Below, one piece after another: positions 23,899 to 31,585 of a stretch of DNA of 64,000 bases (its first letter is position 1; every line of letters starts with the position of its first letter). The notes beneath the pieces are model-generated. The model did not search any database. It was not told the DNA's origin and saw only the letters and a program-made list of their open reading frames with translations. Where the stretch lies: NCBI GenBank assembly GCA_944389495.1, contig CALXMN010000004.1, positions 1-64,000 on the forward strand, in the 5' to 3' direction. The stretch comes from an uncultured Alphaproteobacteria bacterium. Its GTDB lineage: Bacteria > Pseudomonadota > Alphaproteobacteria > Rs-D84. The translations under genes were made by a program, and so were the position numbers.

Positions 23899-24438
23899 TC
23901 AGAATACATAACGCAGTTTCAAGCGCGCTTCGTATTGCAGGAAATCCGGGGCAATACCAGAATACTCATAAATATCCGGTGCGTACAGAACACGACCTTC
24001 GACATCGACGTCAATTGGTAATACAGGTATGTCAAATGTTACCCCCAGCATTGCCTGGTATGCGGCGGCGGAATCAAGGTCGATAAAGTCTGTGTCTTGA
24101 CCGCTGAATATATTGCCGATTCCAACGCCGATGTACGGCTTTACCGCGGGCAGGGGCATCTTTGCATATGCGTTTATCATTCCAATATGCATTTCAATGC
24201 TGTCTGCGTGCAGGTAATCATATTCCAATTCAAAACGAAATACAGGAATGTCCAGGCCCAAAACGGCACCGTATGATTGGGCGGAATGGCTGACATCATT
24301 GTCATTGGCAAACATTGTGGCCCCGCCAACACCAATCGTTGCGCCCGCGTATACGTCCATTAACATATTTGCACTTGCAGATGCGCCGGAAAATAAAATG
24401 GTAATTGCCGTTAAAATACCTGTATATTTTAATTTCAT
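23899..24438 (-). CDS. Small outer-membrane beta-barrel protein
   Basis: A 179-residue exported protein with signal peptide ending in ASASA. The mature part begins MLMDVYAGATIGVGG and consists of alternating hydrophobic strands, ending YEARLKLRYVF with a terminal Phe. This is the pattern of eight-stranded OmpA/OmpW-type barrels. The exact family is not recognised; it could be a porin-like or adhesin barrel. SD AGGAG lies before the ATG. polA follows on the same strand after 26 bases. Confidence 0.75.
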   Translation of the reverse strand: MKLKYTGILTAITILFSGASASANMLMDVYAGATIGVGGATMFANDNDVSHSAQSYGAVLGLDIPVFRFELEYDYLHADSIEMHIGMINAYAKMPLPAVKPYIGVGIGNIFSGQDTDFIDLDSAAAYQAMLGVTFDIPVLPIDVDVEGRVLYAPDIYEYSGIAPDFLQYEARLKLRYVF

Positions 24439-24483
24439 ATTTTTCTCCTTTATATGGTATTATAATAGAAAAAAGAGATATAT

Positions 24484-25005
24484 ATGCAAGAAAATAAACC
24501 GATTTTAATTGTCGGATTGGGAAATCCGGGGGGACAGTACGAGCGCACGCGACATAATGCAGGTTTTATTGCTGTGCGGCATTTTGTTCCCGATGATGTT
24601 GCGTGGCGTACGGAACATAATGCGTTAACATATACCGAAAATATAAATGGACGGCGCGTTATATTTGCCTTGCCCCAGACCTTTATGAACAACAGTGGGG
24701 TGGCGGTTGGTGCGCTGGTGCGGTTTTATAAAATTCCAATCGAAAATGTCGTCGTAATTCACGACGATATGGATATAAAGCCCGGTATGGTGCGCGAAAA
24801 AATTGGCGGGGGCAGTGCGGGACACAATGGTATTAAATCTGTTGATGCCGCAATTGGACCCGAATATCGACGAATCCGTATTGGAATTGGGCACCCGCGT
24901 GATTTTGGTTTACCAATTAATCCGGCGGACTGGGTATTGGGAAAATTTTCAGATACAGAAATTACATTGGTTAAAGATGCAATTTCAAAAATAAAATTGT
25001 TTTGA
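24484..25005 (+). CDS. pth: Peptidyl-tRNA hydrolase
   Basis: A 173-residue enzyme that releases peptides from prematurely dropped peptidyl-tRNAs. Family blocks IVGLGNPGGQYERTRHNAGF (active His24), PQTFMNNSG, VIHDDMDIKPG and GSAGHNGIKS are all present. Length is slightly below the usual 185-195. No general stress gene precedes it, unlike the common rplY-pth pair. Terminator follows at once. Confidence 0.95.
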   Translation: MQENKPILIVGLGNPGGQYERTRHNAGFIAVRHFVPDDVAWRTEHNALTYTENINGRRVIFALPQTFMNNSGVAVGALVRFYKIPIENVVVIHDDMDIKPGMVREKIGGGSAGHNGIKSVDAAIGPEYRRIRIGIGHPRDFGLPINPADWVLGKFSDTEITLVKDAISKIKLF

Positions 25006-25008
25006 TGT

Positions 25009-25041
25009 AAAAAAATCTGGCATAACGCCAGATTTTTTTTA
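25009..25041. terminator. Terminator between pth and the 1,060-aa gene
   Basis: AAAAATCTGG and CCAGATTTTT pair around CATAACG with A- and T-runs on either side. It can serve both convergent genes. Confidence 0.85.
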
Positions 25042-25052
25042 CGCCATTATTT

Positions 25053-28000
25053 TTATGGTGTTGGTTCTTCGGATGTATCCAACGGGCTGTATGTCATTAA
25101 CCAATTGGTTGGCGTTTGATTCTGACATTTGTCACCGGTGGATGTGGCCCATTCCCAAATGTTGTCATAGTCCTTGACGCAACGGGCGGAATTTTCTTCC
25201 AGTGCCTTGCGATAGAAACTTTGCGGGTATTGATTATATTCTTCTTGATATTGCGGTGTCATATAGATTCCCGATTTTGTCACGATAATATAATCGCCAC
25301 TGCATTTGATTGTACGGCTGGTCTTGAATTTTTCGTTGCTATCGTCCCCGGCGGATATTTCGCCCGTACAGAACAGATAACCAATACCACTGCCATAGTA
25401 TGTGCCACTTAACGGGAACGCCATAACAAACGTTGCACTTTCCGGCAGGCATAATCCGCCATTTGGGCCCACCGTGCCGACAATCGTTTTGTCGGATATA
25501 GGCAGTGTGGTTGTGCGGTGATTGCGGTTCCAATAGCCCCGGGTTGCATTCATATCGACACCGTTAATATTACGGCCGGTTAAATTATCCAGACAGCAAT
25601 TTCCAAACGAATCGCGGCCGCCGGGGGTATTATCAGGCATTTTGCAGCAATTATAGTAACCGCCAATATTAACCTGCCATAATGAATTTTGGGGGCATAT
25701 TTCACCATCGTCAGACACGGATGATCTGGAAACGCAGGCCGTTGATTGGGTGGTGCTGTCCCAAATTGCTATATAGCCCGGACCACACGATGTGTCGCGA
25801 CAGCTGTCGATGGCATCTTCGGTATTTGTATTTTTTGCAAACCAAGACATTAATGTTTCTTCGCCATTGGTTGGGATTTTGATTTTGTTATGGGTGTTTG
25901 TCGCCTGGAGGTTGGATGCAGGATGTGCCTCGCAATTGCCCCATACCTTTTCGGCAAGACGGCATACCTGGCATTCATCAGATTCTGATTTTGTATATCC
26001 AGTATTACCATCAAATCCACATTCTTCTGCGCAAATGTCGTATATGCAAATTCCGCGATTTCCAACAATACAGGAGTTTTCAGGTTCAAAATCATCAGAT
26101 AATTCGTCGTTTGTAACGTCATATGGTGCGCCGTACAGAACGCTATAGAATGAACCGTTTTCGTCAATAACATTACGGTCGGATTCTTGGGTGGTAATTT
26201 TATTAATTGATTCAATACCCGCAGATGCAACGCAATCAAGAACCTCGTCCCAACAGGCCGTCCGATTAATAATAGATTTGCGGTTAACCGATGTTTGAAT
26301 GTTTTCACATAAACCAAAGTTACCCGAAATAGATTTGCAGGATTGTATGATACAGGCGCGTCCAACCTCGCGACAGGTTTGCATAATTGTTTCATATGTT
26401 TTGTCGGTTGCGATTTCTGACATTCCGGATTCCCACTGGGTGCCGCCTTCGGTTGTGTTAAGTAATGCAACACAGGCATTTTGAACCTCGGCACACATTT
26501 GGTTGACGGTTTTGTCGGCTTCGACACCAAAGATAGACAGGGCGCGCGCATCAAAATCTTCAAGCGAATCGGCGGACTTGGTTAAGCATTGTGTTGTCAG
26601 GGTTGTGCAACTTTGTCGAACCTCTTCCATTTTGGATTCTTGGGCCAATTTGATTTGGGCCAATGCATCTTCGATAAATTCATTCCATACATAGTCGGCA
26701 ATATCCTGGCAATTTTCTGTGGCGGATTCTAAAAACATTTTCTTGGAATTTAAATATGATACAAATTTGTCGTTCCCCGGCGCACCAGTCCAGGTTTGAT
26801 TCGGACCCGGGCGGGTTATCAAATTTTCAAGGTTAACCAGTTCAGATGTTAAGATAGCCTCGCCAGTTGAAGGGTCTATGTATTGGCCACTGATATCCAG
26901 ACATTTTTGCAGGTTTTCGCCACATACCGACGTGTTAGTTAACATATCCAGCATTTTCTTTTTACAGGTTAGTATGTCGTCGGAATTACGTTCTTGGTAT
27001 ATGTCAAGACGTGATATGTCCAACAGGGCACTGCCTTCGCGGATCTTTTCGCGTGCCAAATCTTGTTGGGTTTTATATGTTTTGGCCACAGTATTACAAT
27101 CCTGTTCAATCGCCATTTGATAACCACTTTCTACTATGTCCAGTTCGTCGGATGTACATACCTCCATCGCCATTTCACGACATACGGGCAGGGCGGCCGC
27201 ATATAAATCCGTACCGCTGCGGGTTGTGGTTGATGCACCGGCCATTGAATCAACACTGTCGAATGCCGCGTCAACATTTAATGATAAAGATATTGGCGCC
27301 AGGTTTGCATCAAATGTGCTGGTGTCAAAAGTGTCGTTCAGTTTTTCAGAAATTTCATCCAATAATTCTTTGGATGCGGATGTGTCTTCTTGTTGAAATG
27401 CCAATTCACCTTCGGTTGGGGTAAATATAGCCTCGGCATCTTCTTTGTCCATATTTACGGTTAAAAGGCGTTGGTTGAAATCCAATAGGCGTTCTTCTAT
27501 CTCGACCAATTGTTCTTTGACATCATCAAATTCATTTATGCGCGAAGAACAAGCACAACGTTTAAGCTGGCTGTCTTTGTTGGCACAAAATTCATCCATA
27601 CAACTGTAATACACCTCGCGACAGGTGGTGTAATCGCGTTGTATAATTTCGTTCGCGGCCGCAGCATCGGTCGCGATTCGCGATACGCGGTTGGTGGTTG
27701 GGGCAACCGTACGTCGGGACGTGTTGGTGGCGTGCGTCGTCGTGGCCGTGCGTGATACCGATGCGCCACGTGATGCGGCGGCGTTTTGTGATGCGGTGCG
27801 CGCCGGTGTGGTTGTGCGTGTTATTGTTGCGCCACGGGTAACGGCGGTGCGTGATGGTGCGGATATAACCGAATGCTGGGACGTGGTGGCGCGTGGTAAT
27901 ACCATTGCACCCGTGCGTGCAGATACAGATTGTGATGTTGTTGTGGCGGTGCGGGTCGTATCGCGTGTTACAACGTTGCCGTCGCGGGTGCCGGATGATT

Positions 28001-28235
28001 GTGTGCGTCCCCTTGTCCCGCCAGATGTCGGTGTAACATTTGTTGCGCGTGAAATTCCAGACGAAGAATTTGATTGTGTGGATGTGACATTTGATTGTGT
28101 ACGGGATACGGTCGTTGTTGCGGTACGACGTGTTGCGGCGCGCGCCACATCCGCCGAATCGTCGGCGTATGCACCGTATATGCATAACCCCAGTACACCC
28201 AGGAAACATAAAAAAATTCGTTTAATTCCCGTCAT
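25053..28235 (-). CDS. Large secreted Cys-rich protein of unknown function
   Basis: A 1,060-residue exported protein with a signal peptide ending in AYADD. Residues 25-190 are a low-complexity Thr/Ser/Arg/Ala-rich region without cysteines. From REVYYSCMDEFC on there are more than 50 cysteines. A helical stretch near residues 235-300 is rich in Glu and Leu. Blocks such as CREVGRACIIQSC and CIYDICAEECGFDG look disulfide-bonded. I recognise no family. The ATG lies almost directly after AAAGGA, an unusually short spacing. The gene is single and could be a surface or cell-envelope structural protein. Confidence 0.72.
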   Translation of the reverse strand: MTGIKRIFLCFLGVLGLCIYGAYADDSADVARAATRRTATTTVSRTQSNVTSTQSNSSSGISRATNVTPTSGGTRGRTQSSGTRDGNVVTRDTTRTATTTSQSVSARTGAMVLPRATTSQHSVISAPSRTAVTRGATITRTTTPARTASQNAAASRGASVSRTATTTHATNTSRRTVAPTTNRVSRIATDAAAANEIIQRDYTTCREVYYSCMDEFCANKDSQLKRCACSSRINEFDDVKEQLVEIEERLLDFNQRLLTVNMDKEDAEAIFTPTEGELAFQQEDTSASKELLDEISEKLNDTFDTSTFDANLAPISLSLNVDAAFDSVDSMAGASTTTRSGTDLYAAALPVCREMAMEVCTSDELDIVESGYQMAIEQDCNTVAKTYKTQQDLAREKIREGSALLDISRLDIYQERNSDDILTCKKKMLDMLTNTSVCGENLQKCLDISGQYIDPSTGEAILTSELVNLENLITRPGPNQTWTGAPGNDKFVSYLNSKKMFLESATENCQDIADYVWNEFIEDALAQIKLAQESKMEEVRQSCTTLTTQCLTKSADSLEDFDARALSIFGVEADKTVNQMCAEVQNACVALLNTTEGGTQWESGMSEIATDKTYETIMQTCREVGRACIIQSCKSISGNFGLCENIQTSVNRKSIINRTACWDEVLDCVASAGIESINKITTQESDRNVIDENGSFYSVLYGAPYDVTNDELSDDFEPENSCIVGNRGICIYDICAEECGFDGNTGYTKSESDECQVCRLAEKVWGNCEAHPASNLQATNTHNKIKIPTNGEETLMSWFAKNTNTEDAIDSCRDTSCGPGYIAIWDSTTQSTACVSRSSVSDDGEICPQNSLWQVNIGGYYNCCKMPDNTPGGRDSFGNCCLDNLTGRNINGVDMNATRGYWNRNHRTTTLPISDKTIVGTVGPNGGLCLPESATFVMAFPLSGTYYGSGIGYLFCTGEISAGDDSNEKFKTSRTIKCSGDYIIVTKSGIYMTPQYQEEYNQYPQSFYRKALEENSARCVKDYDNIWEWATSTGDKCQNQTPTNWLMTYSPLDTSEEPTP

Positions 28236-28321
28236 TCCTTTGCTTTATATGTAAATGTTAGCAAAATTTTAAAAAGTCGGGCAAGCGTTTTATTAGAGAA
28301 TAAAAAACAGATTTCAAAGAT

Positions 28322-28405
28322 TGGTGCGGATAGGGGGACTTGAACCCCCAAGGTGTTAACCACAGCATCCTTAGTGCTGCGCGTTTACCGTTTCGCCATA
28401 TCCGC
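28322..28405 (-). tRNA. tRNA-Leu (anticodon AAG)
   Basis: A class II tRNA with acceptor stem GCGGATA/TATCCGC, anticodon stem CAGCA/TGCTG with loop CTAAGGA, a long variable arm, T-arm GGGGGTTCAAGTCCCCC and encoded CCA. U33 is followed by A34-A35-G36, so the anticodon is AAG for CUU. A34 in a leucine tRNA is uncommon in bacteria and usually calls for conversion to inosine. Confidence 0.85.
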
Positions 28406-28473
28406 ACGATGTACAACACAACGTTCCGCGACGTGGCGGCACTTCGCTTCGCTGCGTAGTCGCCATATCCGCA
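28398..28473 (-). repeat. Duplicated 5' end of the tRNA-Leu gene
   Basis: TGCGGATATGGCGA, the first bases of the tRNA, recurs at about 28473-28460, some 67 bases upstream on the same strand. The rest of a tRNA does not follow. It looks like a remnant of a partial duplication or an integration scar. Confidence 0.5.
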
Positions 28474-28583
28474 TTATAATGCAAATCGTGCATATTTTCT
28501 TGTTTTATTCTTACAAGAAGCGTTTTTATTTTCAACCTTTTTGTGATAAAATAGTTTTGATAGTAAATTAAAAGGAAGGAAAT

Positions 28584-30053
28584 ATGAAAAAAGTTTCATT
28601 ACTTGCGTTGATGTTGGTGCCTTTTGCGGCAAATGCAGCCGGAACATATTATTCTGGTTATACCGGGGTTTATCAGTCGCCCCAGTCGCCGTATGCCGCC
28701 CAAACGTATGCCAGTCGCCAATCTGGGTATGCAAATCGGTATAATACGTCTTCTTCGTATACTTCGCGGTATAATACAGGTACACAAAACGCCGGTGCCC
28801 AGCGTGCAACAACGGGGACGGCCACCACAGGTGCCACAACGCAAAATACTGCATCAAATGCCAGAACGGGATTTTGGTTGGATGCAGGAATTACACACCA
28901 GATCGGGCAATGGCATATGGAAATGAACCAGTCTGGCAGTATTTTAAGTTATGATAATTTGGCCTGGAATGTGTTCGATTTATCCGCAGGATATGCGTTT
29001 AATGCGGGTAATACGACGTTACAGTTTGATGCCGGATTGCAATACGGAATGCAATGGGGCGAAAGTCCAATGTATGATGACGATATTTCCAATGGTGGGT
29101 TCTTGGTAACCACGTGGGTTGATGCAAATAATAACAATAATGTTATTGGTGACCAGATTGGACACGCAATGTCAATTGGTACCAGCCAAGGTGGAAATAT
29201 GCTGGGCTTTAATGTTGGATTTGGACTGACCGATATATTCAAGATTGGCAATGTTACATTTACGCCTTCTATTGGGTATCGTTATTTAAAGTACAAGGTG
29301 GAAACCGAAAATAACTATGGGTTATCGGTTGATACAACCGCGTGTTTCCAGGTGGATGGCAGCGATGAAATTCAATGCGATCCGGCCATCGTTGTTAACT
29401 TAAGCGATGGAAAACAACAAATCATTTGGCGTGGTGATATAAATGACAGTATGGATGTGCCCGGAAATGCAACCAGTATAAATACCGGCAGTACGTATTA
29501 TTATCATCAACCGGGGGTCAGCCACTCCTATGAAACAACGTGGGCCGGGCCGTATATCGCGATGGATATGAATTATTTAATTAATCAGAATAATTCTGTA
29601 AATGGACGTATAGAATTTGGGTTCCCGGGATATGCGTCGACCGGTGACCAGCCATATCGTTTTGACTGGGCGCATCCAAAGAGCGTAGAGGATGAAGCCG
29701 GTATGTTTAGTGCGTTCCATTTTGGTGCGGGTGCAAATTGGGTAACCGCAATAACAGATTCGGTTGCATTATCACTGGGGGTGACGTATGATTATTATAC
29801 CGTTGGTGATGTTGATGCAAAAACATATCTGAACGGGAACTTTTATACCGATTGGTATAACCAGATTTTGAATTCGGATCCGTGGCTTGGTGATGAAACC
29901 GCAATGCTGAATCCGGATGGGGGCGATGCAACCGCGATTAATATCAAAAATCTGGAATCAGAATGTCCGGGTTGGGTATGTTCGACCAGTGGCGAAATAG
30001 AATCTTTCTATAAATCATTGGGTGTTCGTGTCGGTATTAATGCAAAGTTTTAA
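28584..30053 (+). CDS. Outer-membrane beta-barrel protein with Tyr/Ser-rich head
   Basis: A 489-residue exported protein: signal peptide ending in ANAAG, then about 75 residues rich in Tyr, Ser, Gln and Thr (for example SPYAAQTYASR), then a long barrel of alternating strands and loops ending VRVGINAKF. The terminal Phe fits recognition by the BAM machinery. The family is not recognised. AAGGAAGG before the ATG marks the start. Two further exported-protein genes follow closely in the same direction, suggesting a three-gene envelope operon. Confidence 0.75.
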   Translation: MKKVSLLALMLVPFAANAAGTYYSGYTGVYQSPQSPYAAQTYASRQSGYANRYNTSSSYTSRYNTGTQNAGAQRATTGTATTGATTQNTASNARTGFWLDAGITHQIGQWHMEMNQSGSILSYDNLAWNVFDLSAGYAFNAGNTTLQFDAGLQYGMQWGESPMYDDDISNGGFLVTTWVDANNNNNVIGDQIGHAMSIGTSQGGNMLGFNVGFGLTDIFKIGNVTFTPSIGYRYLKYKVETENNYGLSVDTTACFQVDGSDEIQCDPAIVVNLSDGKQQIIWRGDINDSMDVPGNATSINTGSTYYYHQPGVSHSYETTWAGPYIAMDMNYLINQNNSVNGRIEFGFPGYASTGDQPYRFDWAHPKSVEDEAGMFSAFHFGAGANWVTAITDSVALSLGVTYDYYTVGDVDAKTYLNGNFYTDWYNQILNSDPWLGDETAMLNPDGGDATAINIKNLESECPGWVCSTSGEIESFYKSLGVRVGINAKF

Positions 30054-30069
30054 ACTTTATTAAAGTAAA

Positions 30070-30687
30070 ATGTGGTTCATTAAAAAGATTTTGTTCGCAT
30101 TGTATGTTGCGGTGGTGCCGATTGTGGCGCGTGCCGCAACGGATTTGTCCGGGGTGGCCGCCGTTAATGTTACCAGTGATACCGCCGCCGCTGCCAAAGA
30201 TATGGCGTTTGATGAGGCGCGACGACAAATTATCGCCGATGTTTTGGGGCAATATGCGATACCGGATCAACTGGATATGGCACTGAAAAATGCAAAATCT
30301 GATGATTTAACGAATTTGATTGCCTCTTCTTCTATTGATGGCGAACAGCAATCTGATACAACGTATTCTGCAAATATAACAATGGTTGTTGACAGAAATG
30401 CCGCCAGAATGTGGATGATGGACAATAATGTTCAAAATTGGCTGACCGATGGAAATTCAGGCGACAAATTTTTGGTCCAGGTGGTAATGTCTGATAAATT
30501 GGCCGGCTGGATCGAATTAAATGCAATCGCACGGAATGAAGGAATTAACCTGGATACAAAATATATAAATGGTAATCGGGTAACGTTGGAAATACCAACG
30601 TCAGAACGTGGGATATTTACCGCCGCCATTGGCGCGGCCGGATGGCGCTATGCCGATCAAAATGGTGTTTTACATATAATAAAGTAA
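30070..30687 (+). CDS. Periplasmic protein of unknown function
   Basis: A 205-residue protein with signal peptide ending in ARAAT. The mature part begins with a helical segment (AFDEARRQIIADVLGQYA) reminiscent of the conserved start of DUF2066-type or FlgT-like periplasmic proteins, then a beta-rich part (TYSANITMVVDRNAA). The match is too weak to name a family. It lies 16 bases after the barrel gene and 7 before the next, so the three are probably co-expressed and might act together at the outer membrane. Confidence 0.65.
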   Translation: MWFIKKILFALYVAVVPIVARAATDLSGVAAVNVTSDTAAAAKDMAFDEARRQIIADVLGQYAIPDQLDMALKNAKSDDLTNLIASSSIDGEQQSDTTYSANITMVVDRNAARMWMMDNNVQNWLTDGNSGDKFLVQVVMSDKLAGWIELNAIARNEGINLDTKYINGNRVTLEIPTSERGIFTAAIGAAGWRYADQNGVLHIIK

Positions 30688-30694
30688 TTTATCT

Positions 30695-31582
30695 ATGTTT
30701 AAAAAATTGTCTGTGGTTTTGTTGTGTATGATGCCTTTGGTGGCGATGGCCGATGATTCGGCAACAACAAATTTATCTTTGTTGGGGGTGTCGGATGATG
30801 CCCAAACATTAAAATTATCTGTGCGGCGTATCGGACTGGATTGGTCCAAAACCCAGGTGCGTAATGCCGCAGAGTATCAGGATTCGCCTGTGTCGGCATT
30901 GAACGCAACCAGCCAGGATTATATCAAAGGGGTGTTTGATACAATTCTGGAATTTACTAAAAATAAATTCAAGTGGGATAACAGTTTGGTTATGGAATAT
31001 GGTAAAACAACGCTGAAACCATATAATGCCCCGGCAACCACAGATGAAAATGCAGATAAAATTCTGTATTCCAGCGATTTGTCTTATTCGTGCTGGGAAT
31101 TTGCAGGATTAAAGTTCGGTCCAACCGTACGTGCCGCATATGAAACACAATTCGCCGATAGCGATGATTCACCGCGTCAGAATATTATTCGTTCCAGTGC
31201 AGGTATATCTTTGTTCGATCACGATATTATTAAAAGTTTATATTTAACCGGAATACACGAATATGATTTTACCTTTGCAGGAAATCAAAATAATAAAATT
31301 GGTGCCGAATTTGGATGGCGGTTAGAATATTTAATTCGAGAAGGGGTCAAGCTTTCTTCGGATGGATATTATCGTGAATATTTTTCTTATTCTGGGTATG
31401 TGCCAACCGATTTGGAACGCGATCTGAGTGCGGTTATGCGGTTGGATACGAATTTGTGGGGGCACTTTACAATGGGGCCATATGTGCAATACAGATTGGC
31501 CAAGGCACGCGAGGCCGAGCATTATGGCAGTAATTTAATTGTTGGAATTTCTTTTAATTATATAACCGATTTCTTGTTGTGA
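30695..31582 (+). CDS. Probable outer-membrane barrel protein, operon partner
   Basis: A 295-residue exported protein with signal peptide ending in AMADD. The mature part has the amphipathic strand pattern of a barrel (WEFAGLKFGPTVRAAYET, IGAEFGWRLEYLIREG, FTMGPYVQYRLA) and ends in SFNYITDFLL. The family is not recognised. It starts 7 bases after the preceding gene and ends 3 bases from the convergent pbpC stop. Confidence 0.68.
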   Translation: MFKKLSVVLLCMMPLVAMADDSATTNLSLLGVSDDAQTLKLSVRRIGLDWSKTQVRNAAEYQDSPVSALNATSQDYIKGVFDTILEFTKNKFKWDNSLVMEYGKTTLKPYNAPATTDENADKILYSSDLSYSCWEFAGLKFGPTVRAAYETQFADSDDSPRQNIIRSSAGISLFDHDIIKSLYLTGIHEYDFTFAGNQNNKIGAEFGWRLEYLIREGVKLSSDGYYREYFSYSGYVPTDLERDLSAVMRLDTNLWGHFTMGPYVQYRLAKAREAEHYGSNLIVGISFNYITDFLL

Positions 31583-31585
31583 TTA

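Noticed and set aside
27592-28254. 187- and 205-residue ORFs overlapping the N-terminal region of the 1,060-aa gene
   Set aside because: They arise from the low-complexity Thr/Arg/Ser-rich coding region. The chosen frame has the signal peptide and continues into the Cys-rich body.
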